41,202 nucleotides of DNA, from positions 1-41,202 of the forward strand of contig NZ_REBN01000161.1 of NCBI RefSeq assembly GCF_007692705.1, given 5' to 3'. The DNA comes from Mongoliibacter sp. (GTDB lineage: Bacteria > Bacteroidota > Bacteroidia > Cytophagales > Cyclobacteriaceae). Both the position numbers and the translations under genes were made by a program. The stretch's first letter is position 1; every line of letters starts with the position of its first letter. The notes below the pieces were generated by a model. That model was not told the origin of the DNA. It saw only the letters and a list, made by a program, of their open reading frames with translations, and made no database searches. This document shows positions 23,877 to 32,043 of the stretch, piece after piece.

Positions 23877-25514
23877 CTAAAGTTCTCTTTTTTTGATCAG
23901 CCTATTAAGGAAAATGATAGGTATGATGCCAGTCAGGATAATGATCAGGGCAGCATTGGCAGACTCAGCGATCATTTCGTTGGTAGCCATATCAAATGCC
24001 TTCGTAGCTAAAGTTTGATAGTTGAATGGGCGCAGGATCAAAGTTAAGGGTAATTCTTTCAATACATCTACAAAAACCAGCAATATCCCAGAGATTAGAC
24101 TGGTTTTGATAAGTGGCAAATCTATTTTCCAGAGGGTTTTGGTACTTCTTGTTCCTAAAAGCCTACTTGCTTCATTGACGTGAATTCCTATTTTTTGAAA
24201 GCCTGCTTCCACAGGATTGTAGCCTACTGCCATAAACCTGACTATATAAGCAAAAACTAGGGCAAATAAAGTTCCCGATAGAAATAAGCCGGCTGCTTTT
24301 GAGGAAAGAAAAGTAGCAAAAACCCATTTGTCAAAAGCCAAAAATGGTATCATCACTCCTACAGCAATCACTGCTCCAGGTACTGCATAGCCTAGCGTGG
24401 CTATCTTTGTAATGTTTTTAACCCACCTAAATGGACTTAACCTTAAGGCATAAAGTAAAACAATTGAAAGGATAACGATCATTACCCCACTTATGGCAGC
24501 TAGTCCAAAACTTCTGAAAATCAACAGGAAAAAATCCTGGTTGACTACCTTGGAATAGGTCATGCTTACCCAGTGTAATAACTGAAGAAAAGGAAAAAGG
24601 AAACTTAAGAGGAAAATAGAGCCACAAAGTGCTGTATAAAAGATTTTCTTTCCCAGGGTAGGATGCAACCTAACCAAAGGCTTTTGGACATCTTTTCCCG
24701 AAGAATATTGCCTGTTACCTCTTTGGATGGACTCAAGGTATAATATGACAAATACAAAAACCATAAGAATAGCGGCCAAGTAAATGGCAGTGCCTGCATC
24801 TCCCATGGAAAACCAAGCCCTGAAAATCCCTGTGGTGAAAGTGCTTACTCCAAAATATTTTACTGTTCCATAATCGTTCAACACCTCCATGGATGCCAAA
24901 GCAATCCCGGCAACTATTGCCGGCCTAGCCATAGGTAAGGCTACTTTAAAAAAAGTCTCAAACCTGTTACTGCCTAATAAAAAAGAGGCTTCCTGCAAAG
25001 TCTTGCTCTGCTGTACAAAAGACGACCTCGAAATCAAAAATACGTACGGAAAGAGCGTAATGGAAAGGATGAATATGGCACCTGGCAAATTCATAATATC
25101 CAATAAGCTGCCCTTGATGTGTATGTCAAAGCTGTTTCTTAAAAACACCTGTATGGGCCCGGTATAGTCCAAAATACCCACGTAGGTATAGGCCATGATA
25201 TAGCCGGGAAATCCAAGTGGCAGAATCAGCAACCATTCAAAATATCGCCTTCCTGGAAATTCATAATTGGAGACTAGCCATGCAGTGCTTACGCCCAAAA
25301 GAAAAGTGAGGGCAGCTACCCCTAATAGGATAAGGATAGTGTTCTGAAAATAACCAAAAAGGAGATTGTTCGCAATATGCGACCAACTCCCTCCTGGTTT
25401 TTCAAATAATTTGAAGAAAATGGTAAATAATGGTGTAGCTATCAACAGCAAAATCAGCAATGAGTAGCCAGTCCACTTATTCCACCAATAATAATTGCGT
25501 TTAACTGTATTCAA
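23877..25514 (-). CDS. fbpB: Ferric iron ABC transporter, fused double permease
   Basis: This 545-residue protein has about 12 membrane segments in two halves, each with the EAA-type loop that docks the ATPase (LQEASFLLGSNRFETFFKVALP at about 180 and VNEASRLLGTRSTKTLWKIDLP at about 450; shown here as QEASFLLG and NEASRLLG). This fusion is usual for FbpB/AfuB-type iron permeases. No ATG lies near the N-terminus: the likely start is the TTG at 25514, with a purine-rich GGAG just before it. It follows fbpA by nine bases. Confidence 0.9.
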   Translation of the reverse strand: MNTVKRNYYWWNKWTGYSLLILLLIATPLFTIFFKLFEKPGGSWSHIANNLLFGYFQNTILILLGVAALTFLLGVSTAWLVSNYEFPGRRYFEWLLILPLGFPGYIMAYTYVGILDYTGPIQVFLRNSFDIHIKGSLLDIMNLPGAIFILSITLFPYVFLISRSSFVQQSKTLQEASFLLGSNRFETFFKVALPMARPAIVAGIALASMEVLNDYGTVKYFGVSTFTTGIFRAWFSMGDAGTAIYLAAILMVFVFVILYLESIQRGNRQYSSGKDVQKPLVRLHPTLGKKIFYTALCGSIFLLSFLFPFLQLLHWVSMTYSKVVNQDFFLLIFRSFGLAAISGVMIVILSIVLLYALRLSPFRWVKNITKIATLGYAVPGAVIAVGVMIPFLAFDKWVFATFLSSKAAGLFLSGTLFALVFAYIVRFMAVGYNPVEAGFQKIGIHVNEASRLLGTRSTKTLWKIDLPLIKTSLISGILLVFVDVLKELPLTLILRPFNYQTLATKAFDMATNEMIAESANAALIIILTGIIPIIFLNRLIKKREL

Positions 25515-25523
25515 AACTCCGGG

Positions 25524-26555
25524 TTATTTCCAGCCTACCTGATCGAAGATGACCACTGCATCACTGTTGTTATCGCCCAATACTGAAAGGTTAAGGTCAT
25601 CTGATTTAAAATCACCCCAGTTTTTCAACATTGGTGAAAATTCCACATTTGGATTGACAGGGTATTCAAAGTTGATATTTGCCAAAAATTCTTGTGATTC
25701 AGCATTAGATAAGAATTCAATAAGTTTGATTGCATTTTCTTTATTTGGAGCATATTTTGTAACTCCAGCACCTGAAATGTTGATATGCGTGCCTCTGTCA
25801 TCCTGATTAGGGAAGAAAATTGCAATTTTTTCTGCAGCTTTTCTTTCTTCTTCATTGGAGTCATTCAACATGATTCCGATATAATAAGTATTGACAATTG
25901 CTACATCCCCTTCACCTGCTGCAACTGCTTTGACCTGATCCCTATCCGAACCTTTTGGGTCTCGGGCCATATTGGCTAAAAGTGCAGTGGCCCATTCTTG
26001 AGCACCCTCTTTACCATGATGAGCAATTACAGATGCCAAAAGGGATTGATTGTAAATGTTCTCAGAACTACGTGTAAGTACTCTACCTTTCCACTCAGGC
26101 TCTGCCAAAGCTTCATAAGTGCTAAGCTCTTCAGGATTTACCCTTTCTTTGCTGTAAGCTAAGATCCTAGCCCTGTAAGTCAAACCAAACCAAAATCCAT
26201 CAGGATCTCTAAATTTGGAAGGAATATTGGACGCCAAAGTTTCTGAAGAAACCGATTGAAGCAATCCTTTTTCTTCTGCCCTATGCAACCTTCCAGCATC
26301 TACTGTAATCAAAACGTCAGCAGGAGAACTTGCTCCTTCGAGTTCCAGTTTTTGGATAAGTTCATCAGCAGAGGCAGATACGACATTTACCTTGATGCCG
26401 GTGGCTTCGGTAAACTTGTCAAACAGCTGTTGATCTGCTTCGTAATGTCTATGCGTATACACATTGACTACATCTTCTTTTTCTCCGCTTCCGCAGGAAA
26501 ACAGGATGGCTCCGAATATGGTTATTAGTGTTGTTTTTAGGATTGTTTTCAACAT
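25524..26555 (-). CDS. fbpA: Ferric iron-binding lipoprotein of the ABC transporter
   Basis: I use the ATG at 26555 (343 residues). The longer frame starts at 26588, but that would leave almost no leader after the -7 box at 26598-26605, and the shorter form has a normal lipoprotein signal (TIFGAILFSC, lipid Cys21). The rest is a periplasmic binding protein of the FutA/FbpA type: VYTHRHYEADQ at the N-terminal strand, TYRAR, and NTYYIG with the twin tyrosines that hold ferric iron in this family. It is lipid-anchored rather than free in the periplasm. It heads the fbpABC unit, is divergent from oxyR, and a palindromic 19-base site overlaps its -7 box. Confidence 0.9.
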   Translation of the reverse strand: MLKTILKTTLITIFGAILFSCGSGEKEDVVNVYTHRHYEADQQLFDKFTEATGIKVNVVSASADELIQKLELEGASSPADVLITVDAGRLHRAEEKGLLQSVSSETLASNIPSKFRDPDGFWFGLTYRARILAYSKERVNPEELSTYEALAEPEWKGRVLTRSSENIYNQSLLASVIAHHGKEGAQEWATALLANMARDPKGSDRDQVKAVAAGEGDVAIVNTYYIGIMLNDSNEEERKAAEKIAIFFPNQDDRGTHINISGAGVTKYAPNKENAIKLIEFLSNAESQEFLANINFEYPVNPNVEFSPMLKNWGDFKSDDLNLSVLGDNNSDAVVIFDQVGWK

Positions 26556-26589
26556 AATAGATATCAATTTGAAGGCGAAATTAATCATT

Positions 26590-26608
26590 ATTTAAATCAA
26601 ATCTAAAT
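26590..26608. promoter_or_regulatory. Fur-box-like 19-base palindrome over the fbpA promoter
   Basis: ATTTAAATCAAATCTAAAT has arms ATTTAAAT and ATCTAAAT, which pair at seven of eight positions around a CAA centre. It covers the fbpA -7 box and could block its transcription. Size and A/T content fit a Fur-type iron box, but I cannot confirm the lineage consensus. Confidence 0.5.
26598..26605 (-). promoter_or_regulatory. -7 promoter box of fbpABC
   Basis: On the minus strand the bases read TAGATTTG, an exact TAnnTTTG match, predicting a start point near 26592 and a leader of about 37 bases to the ATG at 26555. Confidence 0.6.
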
Positions 26609-26625
26609 AAAAAGAAAAAGATTTT

Positions 26626-26633
26626 TATATTTG
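26626..26633 (+). promoter_or_regulatory. -7 promoter box of oxyR
   Basis: TATATTTG is an exact TAnnTTTG match, 55 bases before the oxyR ATG at 26688. It also argues against the longer TTG-started frame at 26631. Confidence 0.6.
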
Positions 26634-26687
26634 CCACACCCGGTAAAATGGGCTTCTATACAGTATGGTGGCTTTTTTCTAAATATT

Positions 26688-27620
26688 ATGACAATCCAAC
26701 AGCTAGAGTATATCATCGCAGTAGACAAGCAAAGGCATTTTGGTCATGCGGCAGAGTCCTGCTTTGTGACCCAGCCCACACTCAGTGCCCAAGTAAGTAA
26801 GTTGGAAAGGGAATTGGATGTGATCCTCTTTGACAGAACAAAAATGCCTGTGATTCCAACAGAGATTGGTATGCAGGTAATAGAACAGGCAAAAAGGGTG
26901 GTTTCTGAAAGTAAGGGGATATATGAACTTTTGGCGCAGCTAAAAGGGGATGTAAGTGGTGTGATCAAAATAGGCATTATTCCCACCTTGGCACCTTATC
27001 TTCTTCATAGGTTTATCAAATCGTTTTTGGAAAAATTCCCCAAAGTCAAATTGCAGGTGGAAGAAAACGTGACAGATGAAATTCTTCGAAAATTGAAAAA
27101 CGATGAGTTGGATTTGGGAATAGTTGTTACGCCTCTTTCCGAGCCAGGAATTGTGGAGAAGTCCATTTTTTATGAAAAATTCTACGCCTATTTATCCAAA
27201 GACCATAAGCTCTTGGAAAAAAAGGAACTGAAAGTCTCTGACTTAAAACCTGAGGATATGTGGGTGCTTCAACATGGACATTGTTTTAGAGACCAAGTAC
27301 TTAATCTTTGTGACCAAACCAAGTTTGAACGGATGAACTTCCATTACGAAAGTGGATCGTTAGAAGGCTTGAGAAATATGGTTAATCAGTACACAGGGGT
27401 AACTCTATTGCCTGAATTGGCAACCATTTCTTTAAATGAAGAAGAAAGAAGTAGGTTGAGGAAGTTTGAAGGCGAAGAACCTACGAGAGAAGTAAGCATT
27501 ATTTTGACCAGGAGTTTTTTGAAGAAAAAGCTTGTAGAATTACTTTATAGGGAGATTTCGGATAATATTCCCCAAGAGATGACCTCCAAAGCATATGGCA
27601 AGATGGTCAGGTTCAAATAG
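26688..27620 (+). CDS. oxyR: Peroxide-sensing LysR-family regulator
   Basis: The ATG at 26688 gives 310 residues. An N-terminal LysR helix-turn-helix (MTIQQLEYIIAVDKQRHFGH, then TQPTLSAQVSKLERELD) is followed by a LysR substrate domain. With this start the two cysteines of HGHCFRDQVLNLC fall at C199 and C208, exactly the residues that form the peroxide-sensing disulfide in E. coli OxyR. It should activate catalase and peroxidase genes on oxidation. It is divergent from fbpABC, so iron uptake and peroxide sensing share a 132-base promoter region. Direct control of fbpABC by OxyR is possible but unproven. Confidence 0.94.
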   Translation: MTIQQLEYIIAVDKQRHFGHAAESCFVTQPTLSAQVSKLERELDVILFDRTKMPVIPTEIGMQVIEQAKRVVSESKGIYELLAQLKGDVSGVIKIGIIPTLAPYLLHRFIKSFLEKFPKVKLQVEENVTDEILRKLKNDELDLGIVVTPLSEPGIVEKSIFYEKFYAYLSKDHKLLEKKELKVSDLKPEDMWVLQHGHCFRDQVLNLCDQTKFERMNFHYESGSLEGLRNMVNQYTGVTLLPELATISLNEEERSRLRKFEGEEPTREVSIILTRSFLKKKLVELLYREISDNIPQEMTSKAYGKMVRFK

Positions 27621-27770
27621 CAGGTATGGCCTAAACTGAAAAATAGGATGATCCTTTATTAGACGATTTAGAACTTTGGCTTTACATTTCTTATGTTTAT
27701 AAGAGTTTTCTTTTTGTCAAAGGAACTTAGCATGATGTCCCCTCACTCCTTATAGAGATACTCCCGGTGT

Positions 27771-28928
27771 ATGCTCGATTTCAATTTTATGAATGCCATG
27801 GTTAAAAGATTACTGATACCCCTGCTCCTTATTCTGCTTTCTGCAGAATACGTTCAGGCGCAGAGTTTTTTTTCCCGGTACATCAATAGTATTTTAATGG
27901 ATACTTCGGATATCAGTAAACCCCAATTTTTGGTTTATCCAACCATTGCTTATGCACCTGAAACCAGCTGGGAAATAGGTCTTTCCTCCCTTTATGTATA
28001 TTACGCTAAGAGAGATACCACCAACAGGCTCAGTGAAATCAACGGCTTCACTTTTGTTACTCTTGAAAATCAATACGGGATTTGGTTTGATCATGCTATT
28101 TATTCTGACTTGGATAAATGGTTTTTTTTGGGGCGGATACGGATTCAGAGTTTCCCTCTTTTTTACCATGGGATAGGCATGGATTCCCCGAAGGATTATA
28201 TTGCTTTGGTCGATGCCAATCAGGTTCTGATCAAAGAGAGGGTGCTTCGTGAACTGAGGAAAAACCTATATTTTGGTTTGGAATTTGATTACCAAAGGAT
28301 TTCGAGCGTGGATTTCAAAATTGCCAGTGAACAGCAGAATATCAATCTTCCTCTTGGCAACGAAGGTTCAGATAATTTTGGTTTGGGTTTGGGGCTGGTT
28401 TATGATGATCGCCATAATGTCCTCAACGTACGCAAAGGGATTTTTTCCGAGTTAGCCTACCTCAAATATATGCCGGCATTCAGCGACTTCGGCTTTCAAA
28501 CCATCATATCAGACAATAGGATTTACCGACCTGTTGGCAAAAATAATGTCATCGCGGCACAACTTCTTGGGCAATTCAATACGGGAGAGGTTCCCTTCAA
28601 TCAACTGGCCTTAATGGGTGGTGACAGTATGATGAGGGGCTATTATCTAGGTCGATTCAGAGATAGAAATCAAATCGCTACGCAGGTAGAGTTCAGGATG
28701 CTGCCATTGCCTTTAGGTTTTACCGATAGATTGGGGGCTGCTGCTTTTGCAGGAGCAGGAACAGTTTTCCCTGATTTTTCCAAGGCAGCGATTCATAAAG
28801 TAGTCTGGTCGGCAGGTGGTGGATTACGTTTTTTACTTTTTCCCAAAAAAGATATCTATACCCGGCTTGATGTGGCTTTCACGCAGGAAGGAACCGGGTT
28901 TTATTTCTTTATTGGAGAGGCTTTTTAG
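27771..28928 (+). CDS. Omp85/BamA-type outer-membrane barrel protein
   Basis: The frame from the ATG at 27771 gives 385 residues; the ATGs at 27789 and 27798 are also possible, and the last gives the neatest signal peptide (MVKRLLIPLLLILLSAEYVQ, cleavage after QA). There is no room for POTRA repeats. The rest is a 16-strand-like barrel of the surface-antigen D15/BamA family: YDDRHNVLNVRKGIFSEL at about 220-240 and LMGGDSMMRGYYLGRFRDRN at about 285-305, the latter resembling the VRGF/Y segment of the L6 loop. Such short members are often secreted-lipase or secretion-linked barrels; the cargo is unknown. The gene stands alone before a long non-coding region. Confidence 0.82.
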   Translation: MLDFNFMNAMVKRLLIPLLLILLSAEYVQAQSFFSRYINSILMDTSDISKPQFLVYPTIAYAPETSWEIGLSSLYVYYAKRDTTNRLSEINGFTFVTLENQYGIWFDHAIYSDLDKWFFLGRIRIQSFPLFYHGIGMDSPKDYIALVDANQVLIKERVLRELRKNLYFGLEFDYQRISSVDFKIASEQQNINLPLGNEGSDNFGLGLGLVYDDRHNVLNVRKGIFSELAYLKYMPAFSDFGFQTIISDNRIYRPVGKNNVIAAQLLGQFNTGEVPFNQLALMGGDSMMRGYYLGRFRDRNQIATQVEFRMLPLPLGFTDRLGAAAFAGAGTVFPDFSKAAIHKVVWSAGGGLRFLLFPKKDIYTRLDVAFTQEGTGFYFFIGEAF

Positions 28929-28956
28929 GTAAGGGAGAAAAAAGGGTTCACGCATA

Positions 28957-28974
28957 ACTTGTCCCGAATCGGGA
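28957..28974. repeat. CCCGA/TCGGG palindromic element, copy 2
   Basis: ACTTG is followed by the palindrome TCCCGA-A-TCGGGA at 28962-28974. It resembles copy 1 at 2525-2551 and copy 3 at 29275-29301. Confidence 0.55.
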
Positions 28975-29014
28975 TTGCGCAGAAGGCAAAGAGAGTGAAA
29001 AGCTTCACCATGCC

Positions 29015-29061
29015 ATGTCGAACGGAGTGAGACATATTTCCCTCAAGCCGTTCGTGGAGAC
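29015..29061. repeat. CGAACGG/CCGTTCG inverted repeat
   Basis: CGAACGG (29019-29025) is the exact inverse of CCGTTCG (29048-29054); a shorter ATGTC/GACAT pair at 29015-29019 and 29031-29035 is nested in it. It resembles dispersed intergenic repeats of Bacteroidota genomes that carry a GTCGAxCGGAG core, from memory only. Confidence 0.45.
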
Positions 29062-29074
29062 AGGAACAGCGGCC

Positions 29075-29111
29075 GCAGACATCTGTGGAAATCTGTGTGG
29101 ATCAGCGGTTA
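29075..29111. repeat. CAGATT-rich repeat, copy A (inverted)
   Basis: On the minus strand this reads CCGCTGATCCACACAGATTT followed by CCACAGATG. It is inverted relative to copies B and C and could pair with B over a spacer of about 30 bases. Confidence 0.55.
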
Positions 29112-29140
29112 ATTAAAGATCTGAGGATCACTGAAAATAA

Positions 29141-29176
29141 ATTAACCACACATGGCGCAGATTAACACAGATTTTG
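29141..29176. repeat. CAGATT-rich repeat, copy B
   Basis: ATTAACCACACATGG is followed by CGCAGATTAACACAGATTTT. The core CGCAGATT-N2-CACAGAT matches copy A in inverse and copy C in direct orientation. Confidence 0.55.
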
Positions 29177-29227
29177 AATGGTGCAGTTGTATCAACAACA
29201 TTCCGAAGTTAGGGAAGGGATATCGCC

Positions 29228-29251
29228 GCAGTGAGTGTCTTCACTCACTGC
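29228..29251. repeat. Perfect 10-pair hairpin GCAGTGAGTG
   Basis: GCAGTGAGTG pairs perfectly with CACTCACTGC around a TCTT loop. There is only a weak T-run after it (CTTTTATTTTTTAG, 12 bases later), so it may be a repeat element or a terminator for the barrel-protein transcript. Confidence 0.6.
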
Positions 29252-29271
29252 TTGCATATTCTTTTATTTTT

Positions 29272-29327
29272 TAGTCCCGAGGAACTTGTTCCGAGAATCG
29301 GAATCACGCAGATATTCGCAGATTTAT
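29272..29327. repeat. CCCGA-type copy 3 joined to CAGATT-rich copy C
   Basis: TCCCGA (29275-29280), an inner palindrome GGAAC-TT-GTTCC (29281-29292) and GAGAATCGGA form a nested structure. It is followed at once by TCACGCAGATATTCGCAGAT, copy C of the CAGATT element. Confidence 0.55.
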
Positions 29328-29606
29328 TTCTTGCAACGAATCCGCAACGTGGATATCAGCGAAAATCATCGATATCTTGAGCCTACGGAGAAGCCAAGGT
29401 CTTACCAACGGCATATTTCCATTTGGTACAACACCACCGCTTCAGAAAAAGAAAATTTTTAAACTATAAGTTGTTGGATGTTTTATAGGTTTCGTTTAAT
29501 ATAGAGGGGAGTTTTAGTTTAAACTTTATTGTTTACCAAATTTATAATCCATTTTAGGTAAACTTTTAATTAGCTTCTTTTTGAGAAATCAAAAACCACA
29601 GCAACT

Positions 29607-30755
29607 ATGAAAAAGCTGATTTTTGGACTTTCAGCGATCTTTTTGGCCGCATGTGGAGGCAATGACGGTAAGGAATCCGGAAATATTTATCAAGACCTTA
29701 CCATCAGTATGGATACGGTGATGGTGGATGCCGGGGAAGATTTTCTGTACTTGAGGGAAAATCTTTGGCTTTCTGATATTTCAGCAGATGGCAGATACCT
29801 TTTCAACTTCAACAGAAACGATGCCGTGCTTGAAAAAATTGACTTGGATAGGCTTGTTTTAGATAAGAAGATCAAGTTTGAAAAAGAAGGCCCAAACGGA
29901 ATAGGAACATTTATTTCCAATTTTTCCATCACCTCGGAGGAACAAATTATGATCTGGTCTTATGGACTAAGTGCTGTATTTGACCAGGGTGGGCAACTGG
30001 TAAAAAACCTAAATCTTGATAAAATCACTGCGGATGAAATCAAGGAATCGGATGCATTTCTGATGGCACTGTATGAAAACCCCAATGACAAAAACCGGTA
30101 TGTTGGATTTTACATTAAATGGGAGGACAGAAGTTATTTTTTATTAGATCTGGATATTGACAAAGAAACTTACAAAAAAATCGAGCTTCCAGAATTAAAA
30201 AATCTAGATGACTATGCTGTTGAGCTGATGTATGAAGGTCAGTTTGTAGGTGCTTTTGGCACAGGAACGCACAGCCTAGATGCAGGAAATATAATTGTAG
30301 TAAGCAATTTGGTTTTTAATGAAGCCTACATACACGATTTTTCATCAGGTGGCCTAATGTTTAAGTCTTGGGATGGACCCTTGATAGGAAGTAAGAAAAC
30401 ATACATCCCTCCAAAACAGGTAGATTTCCAGTCAAGCCAACACTGGGAAGTCAGTAAAAAAATTGATGAGGACATCAATTATGGAAAGATGCTCTGGGAT
30501 CCTAAAAACGAACGTTACCTCAGGTTTTCCACCATGGAAAAATTTGGAGATGATAAGGAAGAAAACGGAGCCTTCAAGCCAATTGGAGCAAATGTTTTTT
30601 TAAGTGTTTTTGACAAGGATTTTAATTTAGTGGCTGAGTCATTGGTGCCAAATCTGAATAAAAAGCCGCTAAAACATTTTGTCAAAGACGGGCAGATTTG
30701 GATTTTCGAGAATATGGATGATGAATTGGCATTTTTAAAGTTATCAGTTGAATAG
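29607..30755 (+). CDS. DUF4221-like lipoprotein, beta-propeller type
   Basis: This 382-residue lipoprotein has its lipid Cys at 16 (AIFLAACGG). The rest is a series of short beta-strand segments with repeated Asp/Asn turns (LWLSDISADGRYLFNFNRND, IMIWSYGLSAVFDQGGQL, GANVFLSVFDKDFNLVAESL). This matches what I know of the DUF4221/6-bladed propeller lipoproteins that are abundant in Cyclobacteriaceae. The function is unknown; neighbours do not help, since it follows the repeat-rich region and faces a convergent epimerase gene. Family assignment rests on pattern memory, so confidence is moderate. Confidence 0.65.
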   Translation: MKKLIFGLSAIFLAACGGNDGKESGNIYQDLTISMDTVMVDAGEDFLYLRENLWLSDISADGRYLFNFNRNDAVLEKIDLDRLVLDKKIKFEKEGPNGIGTFISNFSITSEEQIMIWSYGLSAVFDQGGQLVKNLNLDKITADEIKESDAFLMALYENPNDKNRYVGFYIKWEDRSYFLLDLDIDKETYKKIELPELKNLDDYAVELMYEGQFVGAFGTGTHSLDAGNIIVVSNLVFNEAYIHDFSSGGLMFKSWDGPLIGSKKTYIPPKQVDFQSSQHWEVSKKIDEDINYGKMLWDPKNERYLRFSTMEKFGDDKEENGAFKPIGANVFLSVFDKDFNLVAESLVPNLNKKPLKHFVKDGQIWIFENMDDELAFLKLSVE

Positions 30756-30772
30756 AACTTTCACTTCAAATA

Positions 30773-30816
30773 TTTACTGATTTCTTTAACTTTTCAAATC
30801 AAGCTTGATCAGTAAA
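30773..30816. repeat. Inverted repeat after the DUF4221-like gene
   Basis: TTTACTGAT (30773-30781) is the exact inverse of ATCAGTAAA (30808-30816). A 12-base palindrome ATCAAGCTTGAT lies at 30798-30809 inside it. There is no T-run, so a standard terminator is unlikely. Confidence 0.4.
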
Positions 30817-30943
30817 TTCAATCTGGTAGCTCATAAGCCTATAGTTTTTTACTACAATATCAATCTATATCCAACCGGCATGTGAATTTGAGATACATGG
30901 TAATTAGTATCCCAATATCCATAAATATCATTTCCAATATCCT

Positions 30944-31954
30944 TTAAACCAACTCCGCCCCTATTCCATTTCCTTCTGGAAATGTGACTTTTTCAGGGGT
31001 AATTTTCACCCCTTTGGCGATATCTTTGGAAAGCAACATTGCTCCATCCATATCCACATAATCCAAAAGCGGAGCAATATGCGCAATGGCAGTGATGCCT
31101 ACGGAGGATTCTGTCATACAGCCTACCATTGTTTTCATGCCAAGTGATTTTGCCTCTTCTATCATGCGTAAAGCAGGGGTGATTCCTCCTGCCTTTACCA
31201 ATTTGATATTGATACCATGAAAAAGTCCCGAACACTTTTTTACATCAGACTCTACGATACAGCTCTCATCGGCGATGACGGGCAGTTTGGAGTACTTAAA
31301 AACCTCCTTCATCCCCTCCAAATCATCCTTCCCCAAGGGTTGTTCCATAAATTCCACATTGAGCTTTAGCAATTCTTCAGAATAAAGAATTGCTTGGTCG
31401 GCTGTCCAGGCACAGTTGGCATCAATGCGGAAAACGGAATTGGTATGTTTCCTCAGTTCCCGGATGATTTCAAGGTCATGATCAGTTCCCAGTTTGATTT
31501 TATACAATGGCCAATCCACCTCTTTCATCTTCTCTACCATTTTTGCTACGTTGTCTATTCCGATGGTAAAGTTGGTGGTTGGTATTTTTTTTGGATCCAA
31601 ATTAAGGTACTCATACAATTTCTTCCCTTTTTTCTTTGTGTAATAGTCCCATGCGGCCATATCCAAGGCGCATTGAGCAAAGGGATTTTTAGAAAAATCA
31701 TCTTTACATAAATCCCAAAGGGCAGCAGGATTTTCCCAATCCAGGGATTCGACTTTTCTTGTAACTGCCTGCAGGTTTTCACAGATATTTTCTGCTGTCA
31801 TCCCATAAAACGGGTTGGTGGTGGTTTCACCAAGCCCATAAAAGTCCCCATCCTCCAATTTGACAATCACTGTATCCTGTACATCACGGCTTTGATGGGC
31901 GATCGTAAAGGTGTGTTTTAGGGGTAGATCTTTAATAAAATACGAAAGCTTCAT
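30944..31954 (-). CDS. Dipeptide epimerase (L-Ala-D/L-Glu epimerase type, enolase superfamily)
   Basis: This 336-residue cytosolic enzyme has the full enolase-superfamily catalytic set: K152-x-K154 (YKIKLG), metal ligands D178 (RIDANCAW), E204 (MEQPL) and D229 (IADES), and K251 (NIKLVKAGG), with the TESS segment near 280 usual in dipeptide epimerases. It should flip L-Ala-D-Glu to L-Ala-L-Glu so that murein peptides can be digested. It is divergent from an M14 carboxypeptidase gene, matching the ycjG-mpaA pairing of E. coli. An exact -7 box lies at 31977-31984. Other dipeptide specificities are possible. Confidence 0.92.
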   Translation of the reverse strand: MKLSYFIKDLPLKHTFTIAHQSRDVQDTVIVKLEDGDFYGLGETTTNPFYGMTAENICENLQAVTRKVESLDWENPAALWDLCKDDFSKNPFAQCALDMAAWDYYTKKKGKKLYEYLNLDPKKIPTTNFTIGIDNVAKMVEKMKEVDWPLYKIKLGTDHDLEIIRELRKHTNSVFRIDANCAWTADQAILYSEELLKLNVEFMEQPLGKDDLEGMKEVFKYSKLPVIADESCIVESDVKKCSGLFHGINIKLVKAGGITPALRMIEEAKSLGMKTMVGCMTESSVGITAIAHIAPLLDYVDMDGAMLLSKDIAKGVKITPEKVTFPEGNGIGAELV

Positions 31955-31976
31955 TTTTAAATTTTTCTGAATATGG

Positions 31977-31984
31977 CAAAAGTA
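31977..31984 (-). promoter_or_regulatory. -7 promoter box of the epimerase gene
   Basis: On the minus strand the bases read TACTTTTG, an exact TAnnTTTG match with a leader of about 16 bases. Confidence 0.6.
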
Positions 31985-31998
31985 AATCTATTTTTTTG

Positions 31999-32017
31999 GC
32001 TAAGTTCCTAACTTAGC
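31999..32017. promoter_or_regulatory. Palindromic operator candidate between epimerase and M14 genes
   Basis: GCTAAGTT-CCT-AACTTAGC is a perfect 8-base inverted repeat with a 3-base centre. A third half-site AACTTAG lies at 32034-32040, 24 bases from the first and touching the M14 start codon region. The palindrome is just upstream of the epimerase -7 box. The position suits a dimeric regulator that controls both genes. Confidence 0.55.
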
Positions 32018-32043
32018 GTAATAAATACAAGCAAACTTAGTTT

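Larger units (their letters stand above)
28929..29606. repeat. Composite intergenic region with several repeat-like elements
   Basis: These 678 bases hold no convincing gene. Between about 28957 and 29327 six separate palindromic or repeat-like elements lie almost end to end (listed separately). They include three copies of a CAGATT-rich element and two of a CCCGA-type element. The last 150 bases (29460-29606) are plain A/T-rich leader sequence for the next gene. An open frame of 75 codons at 29235-29462 crosses these elements and has no gene-like composition. Confidence 0.7.

Noticed and set aside
26631-26687. Longer start for oxyR
   Set aside because: The TTG at 26631 lies inside the exact -7 box, and only the ATG at 26688 puts the two Cys at positions 199 and 208.
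29235-29462. A 75-codon open frame in the repeat-rich intergenic region
   Set aside because: It runs through the hairpin arm, CCCGA copy 3 and CAGATT copy C, has no family resemblance, and its frame is best explained by chance in repeat sequence.
30773-30816. Inverted repeat after the DUF4221-like gene as a terminator
   Set aside because: The stem is separated by a 26-base loop and no T-run follows on either strand.
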